Part shown: in pieces, positions 29,042-37,869 of the stretch | Layout: every line of letters starts with the position of its first letter | Position numbering within the stretch: the first letter of the stretch is position 1 | Assembly: GCF_021033825.1 (NCBI RefSeq) | Contig: NZ_JAIFXZ010000015.1 | Span: forward strand, 1 to 64,000 | DNA length: 64,000 bases | Direction: 5' to 3' | DNA from: Dietzia aurantiaca | GTDB lineage: Bacteria; Actinomycetota; Actinomycetes; Mycobacteriales; Mycobacteriaceae | Notes under the pieces: model-generated | What the model saw: only the letters and a program-made list of their open reading frames with translations | Database searches by the model: none | What the model was told of the DNA's origin: nothing | Program-made: the position numbers and the translations under genes

Positions 29042-30301
29042 ATGGACATCACCTACACCCCCGATCAGCAGCGGCTGCGCGGCGAGTTGCGAGAGTATTT
29101 CTCGGCGCTGATGACGCCCGAGCGACGTGAGGCGTTCACCTCGACCACCGGCGAGTACGGCCACGGCAACGCCTACCGCGAGATCGTCGCGGAGATGGGC
29201 CGCGACGGCTGGCTGACCCTGGGCTGGCCCGAGGAGTTCGGCGGCCGCGCCCGCCCGATGATCGACCAGCTCATCTTCACCGACGAGGCGGCGATCGCCG
29301 GCGTGCCGGTGCCCTTTCTCACCATCAACTCGGTCGCGCCGACGATCATGGCGTTCGGCTCGGACGAGCAGAAGAACTACTTCCTCCCGCGCATCAGCCG
29401 CGGCGAGCTACACTTCGGCATCGGTTACTCCGAGCCCGACTCCGGCACCGATCTCGCGTCGCTTCGTACGCGCGCGGTCCGCGAGGCCGGGACCGGCGAG
29501 CACGAGGGCCGGGACGTCTACCGGATCAACGGCCAGAAGATGTGGACGTCGCTCGTCGCGTACGCCGACTGGATCTGGCTGGCCGCCCGCACCGATCCGG
29601 ACGCGGGGCGCCACAAGGGCATCTCGATGATCGTCGTGCCCACCACCGCCGAGGGCTTCTCGTGGACCCCGGTGCACACCATGGCCGGCCCCGACACGAG
29701 CGCGACCTACTACCAGGACGTGGTGGTCCCGGCGAGCAACCTCGTCGGCCCCGAGCACGGCGGCTGGCCGCTGATGACCAACCAGCTCAACCACGAGCGC
29801 GTCGCCCTCACCTCCGCCGGGCCGCTGCAGGCCTCGCTGCGACAGGTGCTCGCCTGGGCGCAGGCCACCCGATCCGCCGAGGTCGGCCTGCTCGGCGACG
29901 GCATGGTGATCGAGCACGAATGGGTCCGCACCCACCTCGCGCGCGTCCACGCGATGGCCGAGTACTTGGCACTGCGCAACTGGGAGATCGTCTCCGCGGA
30001 CACCGCAGCGCCGACCCGCATCGCCGCCTCGGCCACCAAGGTGTACGGAACCGAGACCGCGTGCGAGGCATACCGCCTGCTCATGGAGGTGCTCGGCTCG
30101 TCGGGTCACCAGCGGTCCCACTCCCCCACCGCGGCGCTGCACGGCCGCATCGAGCGCCTGCACCGCTCGGCCCTCATCCTCACGTTCGGCGGCGGCACCA
30201 ACGAGGTGCAGCGCGACATCATCGCCGCAGCCGGCCTCGGACTGCCGCCGGCGCCGCGCGTCGCGCCGGCCCCCGCCAGCACCGCCCGGAAGGACAGCTG
30301 A
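29042..30301 (+). CDS. chsE4: Steroid acyl-CoA dehydrogenase subunit ChsE4 (FadE26)
   Basis: A 419-residue ACAD-fold protein homologous by position and sequence pattern to Rv3504. In characterised mycobacteria ChsE4 and ChsE5 form an alpha2-beta2 heterotetramer that dehydrogenates the C26 sterol-side-chain acyl-CoA. Seen here: FGIGYSEPDSGTDLASL, MWTSLVAYADW, and NHERVALTSAGP with E252 at the likely catalytic-base position (inferred). The ATG at 29042 follows AGGGA. It is followed 1 nt later by chsE5, which indicates coupled expression. Confidence 0.93.
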   Translation: MDITYTPDQQRLRGELREYFSALMTPERREAFTSTTGEYGHGNAYREIVAEMGRDGWLTLGWPEEFGGRARPMIDQLIFTDEAAIAGVPVPFLTINSVAPTIMAFGSDEQKNYFLPRISRGELHFGIGYSEPDSGTDLASLRTRAVREAGTGEHEGRDVYRINGQKMWTSLVAYADWIWLAARTDPDAGRHKGISMIVVPTTAEGFSWTPVHTMAGPDTSATYYQDVVVPASNLVGPEHGGWPLMTNQLNHERVALTSAGPLQASLRQVLAWAQATRSAEVGLLGDGMVIEHEWVRTHLARVHAMAEYLALRNWEIVSADTAAPTRIAASATKVYGTETACEAYRLLMEVLGSSGHQRSHSPTAALHGRIERLHRSALILTFGGGTNEVQRDIIAAAGLGLPPAPRVAPAPASTARKDS

Positions 30302-30302
30302 C

Positions 30303-31364
30303 ATGGATTTCTCCGTCGACGACACCACCGCAGAGCTGGCCGGACTCGTCCGCGAGATAGGCGAGCAGCTGGTCACCGACGAGTCCCTGCGCGAACTCGA
30401 CGCCCGCTTCGGCCCCGGTACCGAGTCCGGCGGGACCGACCGGGAGACCGCCCGCTTCCATGCCCGGTGCTGGGACGAGCTGGTGCGCGCGGGTGTGCCC
30501 GCCGCGCTGGCGCCCGAGCCCCTCGGCGGTGCCGGGCTGGGCGTGGTGGCGGACGTGCTGGTGCTCCGCGAGCTGGGCCGCGTGCTCGCGCCCGTGCCGC
30601 TGAGCCCGGCGATTCGGGCATCCCACCTGCTCGCCGCGACCGGCCTGACCGATCTTGCGGCCGCCGTGGCCGAGGGGCGCGAGATCGCCGCCGTGGCCGA
30701 CGGCAGCTCGCCCGAGGTGGACTGGGCACCGGTCGCCGATCTGGTCCTCCGGGCAAACGGCGACGGCCTGCACGTTGCCGACCGCGACTCGGTGAGCGTC
30801 GAGCGCACAGTGCCCGTGGACTTCTCCTGCGCCGGCGTGGTCACCGGAGATCTTGGAGAACCGGCTCCGCTGCCGGAGGGCGCAGCCGCCTTCGACGCCC
30901 TCACCCGCCGCGTCCACCTGGCCGCCTATCAGTGGGGGGTGATCGAGGCCGCGCTCGAGCGCACAGCCGCCTATGCCACCACTCGTCACCAGTTCGGTCG
31001 GCCCATCGGCTCATTCCAGGCCGTCGCGGCCCGGCTGGCCGACGGGATGATCGACGTGGACGCGGTCCGCCTGTCCACCCTGCGCGCGGCCTACGAGCTC
31101 GACGCCTGTAGTGGCCACCCGGGGTCCGCCGCCCGGGACGCTGTCGCCTCCGCCCATTTCTGGGCCTGCGACGCCGGCCACCGCCTCGCCCACAGCGCCG
31201 TACACATCCATGGCGGCGTGGGCCTGGACCGCTCCGAGCCCGCGCACCGCTACTTCCTCGCCGCCAAGGCCGGCGAGTTCCGTCTCGGTGGCGCCACCCG
31301 GCAGCTGCTCGACCTGGGCGACGTGCTGGCCACCGACGGAGACCCGTGGGAGTACTCGGCATGA
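30303..31364 (+). CDS. chsE5: Steroid acyl-CoA dehydrogenase subunit ChsE5 (FadE27)
   Basis: A 353-residue ACAD-fold partner of ChsE4 (Rv3505 position). It has a family-typical C-terminal half (TRHQFGRPIGSFQAVAARLAD and HIHGGVGLDRSEPAHRYFLA) but lacks an obvious catalytic base, consistent with the heteromeric active site of such pairs. The ATG lies 1 nt after the chsE4 stop and its own stop overlaps the fadD17 start (ATGA). It is the second gene of chsE4-chsE5-fadD17. Confidence 0.92.
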   Translation: MDFSVDDTTAELAGLVREIGEQLVTDESLRELDARFGPGTESGGTDRETARFHARCWDELVRAGVPAALAPEPLGGAGLGVVADVLVLRELGRVLAPVPLSPAIRASHLLAATGLTDLAAAVAEGREIAAVADGSSPEVDWAPVADLVLRANGDGLHVADRDSVSVERTVPVDFSCAGVVTGDLGEPAPLPEGAAAFDALTRRVHLAAYQWGVIEAALERTAAYATTRHQFGRPIGSFQAVAARLADGMIDVDAVRLSTLRAAYELDACSGHPGSAARDAVASAHFWACDAGHRLAHSAVHIHGGVGLDRSEPAHRYFLAAKAGEFRLGGATRQLLDLGDVLATDGDPWEYSA

Positions 31365-33079
31365 GCGCCGCTGTGCGGACGATCGCCGATGTCGCCGCCG
31401 AGCCGTTCCGCTCGGTCGCCGACGCGGTGCACGCCCTGTCCGAGATCGACGACCGCGGCATCTGGGCCGACGGCCAGCTCACGCCCTGGTCGCAGGCGAC
31501 CCGGGAGAGCGCCGTGCGGATCGCAGCACTGCGGGAACTGATGGGGTCGCGGGCGGACGTGTCGTCGTCGTCGGACTCGTCACCCGGCGCCCCCGCCGCG
31601 CCGGACGCGCCGCATCCCCACGTCGGGCTCCTCATGTCCGGCACCCCGGAGTACCTTCACCTGCTCGGCGCGGCGGCGTGCTCGGAGCTCGTCGTGGCCG
31701 GCCTCAACCCCACGCGGCGCGGCGAGGCACTCCTGCGCGACGCGACGCTGGCGAACTGCGCCGTCATCCTCACCGACGCGGACAACGAGGCCCTCCTCGA
31801 CGGCCTCGACGCCGGCGTCCCGGTGATCTCGGTGGACTCGCCGGAGTGGTCGTCGCTGCTGACCCGACACGCCGACGCCACTCTGCCCGCCCCGGACACC
31901 GTCCCCACCGGCGCCGACGACCTGGTGGCGCTCGTGTTCACCTCCGGCACCAGCGGCGACCCCAAGGCCGTGCGCATCACCCAGTCCAAAATATCGGTGC
32001 CGGGGCGGATGCTCGCCGAGCGGTTCGAGATGGGACCGGCCGACTGCGTGTACAGCGCGATGCCGCTCTTCCACTCCAACGCCGTGATGGTGGCCTGGCC
32101 GATCGCACTGTTCGCGCAGTGCTCGATCGCCCAGCGCCGCCGCTTCACCGCGTCGGGCTGGCTGGACGACGTCCGCCGCTACGGTTGCACGTTCGCCAAC
32201 TACGTGGGCGCGCCTCTGTCCTACATCCTCGCCACCGCCGAACGGCCCGACGACGCCGACAATCCCATGCGCGTCGTCTACGGCAACGAGGCCCCCGCCG
32301 ACGTGCGGCACGAGTTCACCCGCCGCTTCGGCGCGCGTGTGGTCGACGGGTTCGGCTCCAGCGAGGGCGGTCTGTCCATCTCGCGCACGCCCGACACCCC
32401 GGACGCCGCGCTCGGTCCGCTGCCCGCGGGCGTGCGGATCGTCGATGTGGAGACCGGCGCCGAATGCCCACGCGCCCGGTTCGACGCCGACGGCGCGCTG
32501 GTCAACCCCGACGAGGCCGTGGGCGAGATGATCGCCGACGGGCCCGGCCTGTTCGCCGGGTACTGGGGCGACCCGTCCGCCGACGCGGAGAGGATGCGCG
32601 GGGGACGTTTCCACTCCGGCGACCTGGCGTATGTCGACGACGACGGGTACGTCTACTTCGCCGGGCGCTCCGGCGGGTGGATGCGTGTCGACGGCGAAAA
32701 TCTTGCCGCAGCACCGATCGAGCGCGTGCTGCGGCGTCATCCCGATGTGGCCGAAGTGGGCGTCTACGCCGTGCCGGCGGCCGAGGTGCGCGGCCCCGGC
32801 GCCATCGGTGATGCCGTGGCCGCGGCGGTGGTGCTGCGCGGCGACACCGATGCCACGGTGGCCTGCTGGTTCGCCGAGGGGCTCGGTGACTTCCTGGCCG
32901 GGCAGCACGATCTCGGTCCCAAGCAGTGGCCGACGCTGCTTCGGATCACCTCGGCACTGCCGCGGACCGCGAGCTTCAAGTTCCGGGCCCGCGACCTCAC
33001 CGCACTCGGCGCCGAGCCCGCCGGGGACCGGGTGTGGGTGCGCGGGCAGGGGGCAGAGGGGTTCTCGCCGTCGGCGTGA
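31361..33079 (+). CDS. fadD17: Sterol side-chain acyl-CoA synthetase FadD17
   Basis: A 572-residue adenylate-forming ligase. The AMP-binding motif FTSGTSGDPKAVRIT, GFGSSEGGLSISR, and FHSGDLAYVDDDGYVYFAGR are intact. The C-terminal region PRTASFKFRARDL lacks the usual PxGK spacing but retains a lysine. In M. tuberculosis FadD17 (Rv3506) loads CoA on sterol side-chain acids. A Ser/Ala/Pro-rich insertion near residues 68-88 (SSSSDSSPGAPAAPDAP) is unusual. The ATG at 31361 overlaps the chsE5 stop. It ends the plus-strand operon. Confidence 0.9.
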   Translation: MSAAVRTIADVAAEPFRSVADAVHALSEIDDRGIWADGQLTPWSQATRESAVRIAALRELMGSRADVSSSSDSSPGAPAAPDAPHPHVGLLMSGTPEYLHLLGAAACSELVVAGLNPTRRGEALLRDATLANCAVILTDADNEALLDGLDAGVPVISVDSPEWSSLLTRHADATLPAPDTVPTGADDLVALVFTSGTSGDPKAVRITQSKISVPGRMLAERFEMGPADCVYSAMPLFHSNAVMVAWPIALFAQCSIAQRRRFTASGWLDDVRRYGCTFANYVGAPLSYILATAERPDDADNPMRVVYGNEAPADVRHEFTRRFGARVVDGFGSSEGGLSISRTPDTPDAALGPLPAGVRIVDVETGAECPRARFDADGALVNPDEAVGEMIADGPGLFAGYWGDPSADAERMRGGRFHSGDLAYVDDDGYVYFAGRSGGWMRVDGENLAAAPIERVLRRHPDVAEVGVYAVPAAEVRGPGAIGDAVAAAVVLRGDTDATVACWFAEGLGDFLAGQHDLGPKQWPTLLRITSALPRTASFKFRARDLTALGAEPAGDRVWVRGQGAEGFSPSA

Positions 33080-33087
33080 TCCGCTCA

Positions 33088-33108
33088 GGGGGCTCAGGGG
33101 CAGCCCCC
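33088..33108 (+). terminator. Stem-loop after fadD17
   Basis: A 7-bp stem GGGGGCT/AGCCCCC with a 7-nt loop lies 9 bp past the fadD17 stop, a plausible end of the chsE4-chsE5-fadD17 transcript. Confidence 0.45.
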
Positions 33109-33133
33109 GTCTTCTCGCCGCCCGGTTCTGAGT

Positions 33134-33175
33134 ACCATCAGCGTGCGACACGCCGATCGGATTCTCGCTGATGGT
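33134..33175. other. Inverted repeat ACCATCAGCG...CGCTGATGGT between fadD17 and trhA
   Basis: Two perfect 10-nt arms (33134-33143 and 33166-33175) are separated by 22 nt, about 70 bp before the trhA start. It could be a second terminator, a regulator site or a 5' leader structure. Confidence 0.45.
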
Positions 33176-33244
33176 GCCTAACTTGCTCGCGGAGTGCGCA
33201 TCACGCTGAACGAGCAGCGCAGGCCACGCGGGTAGGTTCGGAGC

Positions 33245-33997
33245 GTGCCCTCTACCGCGAACACCGGCCGCCGGTCTGACGATCATCCCGACTTCCCCGA
33301 CGACCCCGACTCCCCCGGCGCGGGTCACGAGGTGGCCGAGGACGACGACTTCGGTATCGCCGCCATCCCGCCCAAGCCATTACTCCGGGGCTGGATCCAC
33401 GCCGGCACGCTGCCGGTGGCGATCGCACTGGGCGTTGTACTCACCACGCTGGCAGATGGCACCGCGCTGAAGTGGGCGTGTGTGGTGTTCCTGGCGACCT
33501 CGTCGCTGCTGTTCGGAATCTCGGCGCTCTATCATCGGGGCAACTGGTCCCCACGGGCCGCGGCACTGATGCGACGGCTGGACCACTCGAATATCTTCCT
33601 GCTCATCGCCGGTACGTACACGCCGATGACGGTGGCCGCACTCGAGCCGCCGGCCAGCACGATCCTGTTGGTCGTCGTGTGGACGGGCGCGCTGCTGGGG
33701 ATCGCGTTCCGGCTGTTCTGGCTCTCGGCCCCGCGTTGGCTGTACGTGGTGCTGTACATCGTCCTGGGCTGGACCGCGGTGTGGTTCGCCGGTGACCTCA
33801 TCAACGTGGATCCCGTCGCTGTGGGCCTGGTGCTGGCCGGCGGCCTCGCCTACACGGGCGGCGCGGTGGTGTACGGGCTCAAGCGACCCGACCCGGTGCC
33901 GGGCGTGTACGGCTTCCACGAGGTGTTCCACACGTGCACGGTCGTGGCGTTCGCCTGCCACTGGGCCGCGATGCTGCTGTTCGTCCTCGGCAGCTGA
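33245..33997 (+). CDS. trhA: Hemolysin III / PAQR-family membrane protein TrhA
   Basis: A 250-residue protein with seven membrane helices after an acidic N-terminus of about 50 residues. The family motifs ISALYHRGNW, LDHSNIFLLIAGTYTP and FHEVFHTCTVVAFACHWAA are present, including the histidines and aspartate that bind zinc in PAQR proteins. Bacterial TrhA homologues influence membrane-energy homeostasis or fatty-acid composition; the role here is unproven. The start is a GTG at 33245. It is not obviously part of the sterol regulon, and it converges on the nitronate-monooxygenase-like gene. Confidence 0.88.
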   Translation: MPSTANTGRRSDDHPDFPDDPDSPGAGHEVAEDDDFGIAAIPPKPLLRGWIHAGTLPVAIALGVVLTTLADGTALKWACVVFLATSSLLFGISALYHRGNWSPRAAALMRRLDHSNIFLLIAGTYTPMTVAALEPPASTILLVVVWTGALLGIAFRLFWLSAPRWLYVVLYIVLGWTAVWFAGDLINVDPVAVGLVLAGGLAYTGGAVVYGLKRPDPVPGVYGFHEVFHTCTVVAFACHWAAMLLFVLGS

Positions 33998-34006
33998 GTT
34001 CGCGCC

Positions 34007-34048
34007 GCCCCGCAGGCCGACCCCCGCAGGCCGACCCCCGCACGCCGA
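34007..34048. repeat. Three tandem copies of a 14-bp unit
   Basis: The unit cccccgcaggccga occurs three times head to tail (34007-34020, 34021-34034, 34035-34048), with one change in each outer copy. It lies just after trhA and before the nested inverted repeat. Confidence 0.85.
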
Positions 34049-34058
34049 CCCGCGCCCG

Positions 34059-34157
34059 GTTGCAAGACATCGCTCCGCAGTCGCAAGACAAATCACGCGA
34101 GATTCGGCTTCGAAATCGAACCTCCTGTCTTGCAGCTCGGGGGCGACGTCTTGCAAC
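34059..34157. repeat. Nested inverted repeat, copy A of the TTGCAAGACA family
   Basis: The outer arms GTTGCAAGACATCGC (34059-34073) and its complement (34143-34157) pair with one mismatch. Inner arms CGCAAGACA (34082-34090) and TGTCTTGCA (34126-34134) pair within them. The element lies between the converging trhA and nitronate-monooxygenase-like genes. Two further copies occur at 61504 and 62707. Each is about 100 bp, intergenic, and shares the motif TTGCAAGACA in both arms. Confidence 0.85.
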
Positions 34158-34188
34158 TGAGGGGGCTGCCTCGAAATGGCCAGCCAGC

Positions 34189-35301
34189 TCAGCCCAGCGA
34201 GGCCCGCAGCCGCTCGACGGCCGCCTCGTACTCGGCGACAATCTGCGCCATCGTGTCGGCGACCGGCACGATGCCGTCTAGCGAACCGATGATCTGCCCG
34301 GCCGGCATGGCCACGACCTCGGGGTCCTGGGCCTCGGAGATGCGCTGGTGCGCCTCGGCCACGAGCAGGTTCTGCAGCGGCATCGGCAGCGCATCGGGCG
34401 CGTCGTCAGCGGCCCAGGCGTCGGTCCACTTGCTCTTGAGCAGCCGGGCCGGCTTGCCGGAGTAGATGCGGCTGCGGACGGTGTCGCGGCTGGTCGCGGC
34501 GAGCAGCGCCTTCTGCATGGCGCGCGAGCCACCGTCCTCGGCGTACTCGGCGGCGGTGAGCCAGCGCGAGCCCATCCAGGCCCCCTGCGCGCCCATGCCG
34601 ACCACGGCCGCGACCTGCGTGCCGTCGCCGAGCCCGCCGGCGGCGAGCACGGGCGCCCGGCCGTCGAGCGCGCGGATGATCTCGGGCACGAGCACCATCG
34701 TCGCCACCTCACCGGTGTGCCCGCCGGCCTCGCCACCCTGGGCGATCACGATATCGACCCCGTTCTCCACGTGCGCCAACGCGTGCTTGGTGCTACCGGC
34801 GAGCGCCGCGACCTTGAGTCCTGCGGCGTGCGACTGCTCGATCACCTCGACCGGCGGCGATCCGAGCGCGTTGGCGATGAGCACCGGCCGGTGCTTCAGC
34901 GCCACGTCGACGTGCGACTGCGCCACCGAGTGGAGCCAGCCCAGCACGCCGGCGTTCTTCCCGGCGTCGTCGCCGAGCGGCGGCACGCCGAGGTCGTCGA
35001 GGACGCGGTTGACGAAGGCCTTGTGCTCCTCGGGGATCATGGCGCCCAGGTCCATCGAGCTGCCCTCGGTGGGCACCTTGTTGGGCATCACCACGTCGAC
35101 GCCGTACGGCTTGCCGTCGGTGTTGGCGTCCATCCAGGTGAGGACCTCGTCGAGCTCGGCCGGGTCGTTGTAGCGGACGGCGCCGAGCACACCCATGCCA
35201 CCGGCGCGCGTCACGGCGGCGGCCACGTACTTGGACGGGGTGAACGCGAAGATCGGGTATGCGATCCCGAACTCCTCGGCGAGGGCGGTCTTGATGCTCA
35301 C
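34189..35301 (-). CDS. Nitronate-monooxygenase-like flavoprotein (2-nitropropane dioxygenase fold)
   Basis: A 370-residue FMN-binding TIM-barrel protein. The family marks are FAFTPSKYVAAAVTRAGGMGVLG, IVIAQGGEAGGHTGE with the active-site His, and VLAAGGLGDGTQVAAVVGMGAQG. The GTG start at 35301 has AGGAGA upstream and overlaps the fadD19 stop (GTGA), so it is coupled to a sterol-CoA ligase. It may therefore act on a sterol-derived intermediate rather than on nitroalkanes. IpdC of the sterol-ring pathway belongs to the same superfamily, but I cannot equate the two. Confidence 0.85.
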   Translation of the reverse strand: MSIKTALAEEFGIAYPIFAFTPSKYVAAAVTRAGGMGVLGAVRYNDPAELDEVLTWMDANTDGKPYGVDVVMPNKVPTEGSSMDLGAMIPEEHKAFVNRVLDDLGVPPLGDDAGKNAGVLGWLHSVAQSHVDVALKHRPVLIANALGSPPVEVIEQSHAAGLKVAALAGSTKHALAHVENGVDIVIAQGGEAGGHTGEVATMVLVPEIIRALDGRAPVLAAGGLGDGTQVAAVVGMGAQGAWMGSRWLTAAEYAEDGGSRAMQKALLAATSRDTVRSRIYSGKPARLLKSKWTDAWAADDAPDALPMPLQNLLVAEAHQRISEAQDPEVVAMPAGQIIGSLDGIVPVADTMAQIVAEYEAAVERLRASLG

Positions 35302-36935
35302 TTGGTTATCTCCTGGCTGTCTGCGGCGGGGCGGGACGCGGCGATCTCCGCGGCCCAGCGGTAGTCGGGCTTGCCCGCGGGGTTCCGCTTGACGGCGGGT
35401 TCGACCCACAGTGCGCGCGGGCACTTGTATCGGGCGATCTCCTTGCGGGCGTACTCGTTGAGCTCCTCGATCGGCGGGCAGGTGCCGTCGCGGGTCTGGA
35501 GGACGGCGGCGACCTGCTGGCCCATGCGCTCGTGCGGGACACCGATCACCAGCGCGTCGTACACGTCCGGGTGGGTCTTGAGCGCTGCTTCGACCTCTTC
35601 GGGGTGCACCTTCTCGCCGCCGGTGTTGATGGACACCGAGCCGCGGCCGAGCATGGTGACGGTGCCGTCTTCCTCGACGCGGGCGTCGTCGCCGGGGATC
35701 GCGTAGCGCTTGCCGTTATAGGTACGGAAGGTCTCGGCGGTCTTGGCCTCGTCCTTGTAATAGCCCAGCGGGATGTGCCCGGTACGCGCCACCTTGCCGA
35801 TGACCCCGGATCCGGGCTGGACCTCGTTGCCGTCGTCGTCGAGCACGGTGGTCTCGCCGTCGATCATCACGCGGGGACCACCGGTGTGGTTCTTGCCCTT
35901 CTCGGCGGTGGAGAGGCCGGAGAATCCGGTCTCGGAGGAGCCGATCGCGTCGGAGAGCATGAGGTTGGGGAATGCGTCGACGAACTGGTCCTTGACGGAG
36001 GGCGAGAGCAGGGCCGCGGAGGAGCCGATGTAGAGCAGGCTCGAGGCGTCGTACTTCTCGGGGTCCCAGGCCTCGATCATGGGGCGGGCCATGGCGTCGC
36101 CGGTGATGAACATGAGGTTGATCTTGCGGTCGGTGATGGTCTGCCACACGGCCTCGGCGTCGAACTCGGGGACGAGCACGCTGGTGTGGCCGGCGAACAA
36201 GGCCATGAGGATGGCCCACTGGGCGCCGCCGTGGATGAGCGGCGGGAGGGCGGCGCGGACCAGGACGCCGCCGTCGACGGCATTGTTGGCGAGCTCCCAC
36301 TCGTCGGCGACCTTCTCGCCGGTGAGGAAGTTGATGCCGCCGCCGAGGACCATGAACACGTCCTCCTGCCGCCACACGACGCCCTTGGGGAAGCCGGTGG
36401 TTCCGCCGGTGTAGAGCATGTAGATGTCGTCGTTCGAGCGTTCGCCGAAGTCGCGCTCGGCGGGCTGGGCGGCCAGCGCGTCCTCGTAGTGGGAGACGGT
36501 GACGCCGGTGGGGACCTGCGGGTCGGGGCCGTCGGTGCCGTCCTCGACCACCACCACGTGGGTGACGCCCGGGGTCTGCGGGAGGGCTTCGGCGAGGACG
36601 TCGGTGTAGCGACGTTCGACGACGACGACAACGCTGTCCGAGTTGTTCAGCAGATACTCGAGTTCGGGCGCGACGTAGCGGAAGTTGACGTTGACCATGA
36701 CCGCGCGGATCTTGAAGATCGCGACCATCGTCTCGACGGCTTCGATGGTATTGCGGCTGTAGACCGCGACCTTCCCCTCGGGGCCCACGCCGACAGATCG
36801 GAGGTGGTGCGCGAGGCGGTTGGCGCGCTCCTCCAGTTCGCGGAATGTCAGGACCCGATCACCCTGGACCAGGACCTCGCGGTCCGGCACGCGATCGACG
36901 CTGTGCTCGACAAGATCTCCGATGGTGTAAGCCAT
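35298..36935 (-). CDS. fadD19: Steroid-CoA ligase FadD19
   Basis: A 545-residue adenylate-forming enzyme that in actinobacteria activates C26 (and C24-branched) sterol side-chain acids. Motifs: MLYTGGTTGFPKGVVWRQED, DAIGSSETGFSG, YYKDEAKTAETF, GRGSVSINTGGEKVHPEEVE and the C-terminal KRNPAGKPDYRW lysine. The N-terminus MAYTIGDLVEHSVD is as expected. A KstR-like site lies 11 bp upstream of its ATG, overlapping the likely promoter. It is divergent from echA19, as in M. tuberculosis Rv3515c-Rv3516, and is coupled to the downstream flavoprotein. Confidence 0.94.
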   Translation of the reverse strand: MAYTIGDLVEHSVDRVPDREVLVQGDRVLTFRELEERANRLAHHLRSVGVGPEGKVAVYSRNTIEAVETMVAIFKIRAVMVNVNFRYVAPELEYLLNNSDSVVVVVERRYTDVLAEALPQTPGVTHVVVVEDGTDGPDPQVPTGVTVSHYEDALAAQPAERDFGERSNDDIYMLYTGGTTGFPKGVVWRQEDVFMVLGGGINFLTGEKVADEWELANNAVDGGVLVRAALPPLIHGGAQWAILMALFAGHTSVLVPEFDAEAVWQTITDRKINLMFITGDAMARPMIEAWDPEKYDASSLLYIGSSAALLSPSVKDQFVDAFPNLMLSDAIGSSETGFSGLSTAEKGKNHTGGPRVMIDGETTVLDDDGNEVQPGSGVIGKVARTGHIPLGYYKDEAKTAETFRTYNGKRYAIPGDDARVEEDGTVTMLGRGSVSINTGGEKVHPEEVEAALKTHPDVYDALVIGVPHERMGQQVAAVLQTRDGTCPPIEELNEYARKEIARYKCPRALWVEPAVKRNPAGKPDYRWAAEIAASRPAADSQEITK

Positions 36936-36945
36936 GCCACCAAAG

Positions 36946-36959
36946 TAGAACGTGTTACC
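36946..36959. promoter_or_regulatory. KstR-like operator between fadD19 and echA19
   Basis: TAGAACGTGTTACC matches TnnAACnnGTTnnA with a weaker right half. The two divergent genes start 11 bp (fadD19) and 58 bp (echA19) away, so one site could control both. Confidence 0.78.
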
Positions 36960-37016
36960 GTCCCGTGGTGAGTGTTACTTGAATCTCACTTCGACCAGTT
37001 TTCCCAGGAGGCTCCG

Positions 37017-37823
37017 TTGACCAGCGCCGTCACGCCCGAGGACCAGCACCTGCTCACCGAGCGGCGCGGTCATGTCCTGATCGTCACGATGAACCGGCCC
37101 GAGGCGCGCAACGCCCTGTCGGGGCCGATGATGCGCGGCATGGAGGCCGCCTGGGACCTGGTGGACTCCGACCCGGAGATCCGCGCGTGCATCCTCACCG
37201 GCGCGGGTGGCTACTTCTGCGCCGGGGCCGACCTCAAGGCCATGAACAAGGACGCCCCGGGAGATAAGTTCGCCGGTGGTGGCTGGGATCTGACGAAGCT
37301 CCCGGCGCTGCTCAAGGGGCGCCGGTTGAGCAAGCCGCTCATCGCCGCGGTCGAGGGCCCGGCCATCGCGGGCGGCACCGAGATTCTGCAGGGAACCGAC
37401 ATCCGCGTGGCTGGACGTTCGGCCAAGTTCGGTGTCTCGGAGGCGCGCTGGGGTCTGTACCCGCTGGGCGGTTCGGCTGTGCGGCTGGTCCGCCAGATCC
37501 CGTACACGGTGGCGATGGAGGTTCTCATGACCGGCCGCCATCTCACCGCCGAGGAGTCCGAGCGCTTCGGGCTGATCGGCCACGTGGTGGACGACGGCTC
37601 GGCGCTGGACAAGGCGCTCGAGATCGCCGAGGCGATCGCCGCCAACGGCCCGCTCGCTGTGCAGGGAATGATCGAGACCATCCGGCGCACCGAGGGCATG
37701 CACGAGGAGGAGGCCTTCAAGATCGACGCCGAGGTGGGCGGCCGCGTGTTCGCCTCCGCCGACGCCAAGGAGGGCCCGCGCGCCTTCGCCGAGAAGCGCA
37801 AGGCCGAGTTCCGGGGAGAGTAA
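37017..37823 (+). CDS. echA19: Enoyl-CoA hydratase EchA19
   Basis: A 268-residue crotonase-fold enzyme. Seen: [15 protein letters not shown], the oxyanion loop [37 protein letters not shown], and [17 protein letters not shown]. In M. tuberculosis EchA19 (Rv3516) hydrates sterol side-chain enoyl-CoAs and pairs with the fadD19 ligase upstream. The start is a TTG at 37017, preceded by AGGAGG at 5 nt; a frame from 36972 has no Shine-Dalgarno sequence. It is divergent from fadD19 over a KstR-like site. Confidence 0.92.
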   Translation: MTSAVTPEDQHLLTERRGHVLIVTMNRPEARNALSGPMMRGMEAAWDLVDSDPEIRACILTGAGGYFCAGADLKAMNKDAPGDKFAGGGWDLTKLPALLKGRRLSKPLIAAVEGPAIAGGTEILQGTDIRVAGRSAKFGVSEARWGLYPLGGSAVRLVRQIPYTVAMEVLMTGRHLTAEESERFGLIGHVVDDGSALDKALEIAEAIAANGPLAVQGMIETIRRTEGMHEEEAFKIDAEVGGRVFASADAKEGPRAFAEKRKAEFRGE

Positions 37824-37834
37824 CCCCGGCGCTT

Positions 37835-37864
37835 CGCCCGCCACACTCGGCCCCTCCGCGGGCG
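37835..37864. terminator. Stem-loop between convergent echA19 and aldehyde dehydrogenase
   Basis: A 7-bp stem CGCCCGC/GCGGGCG with a 16-nt loop lies in the 46-bp spacer between two converging genes. Outer CCCCG/CGGGG segments could extend it. Confidence 0.4.
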
Positions 37865-37869
37865 CGGGG

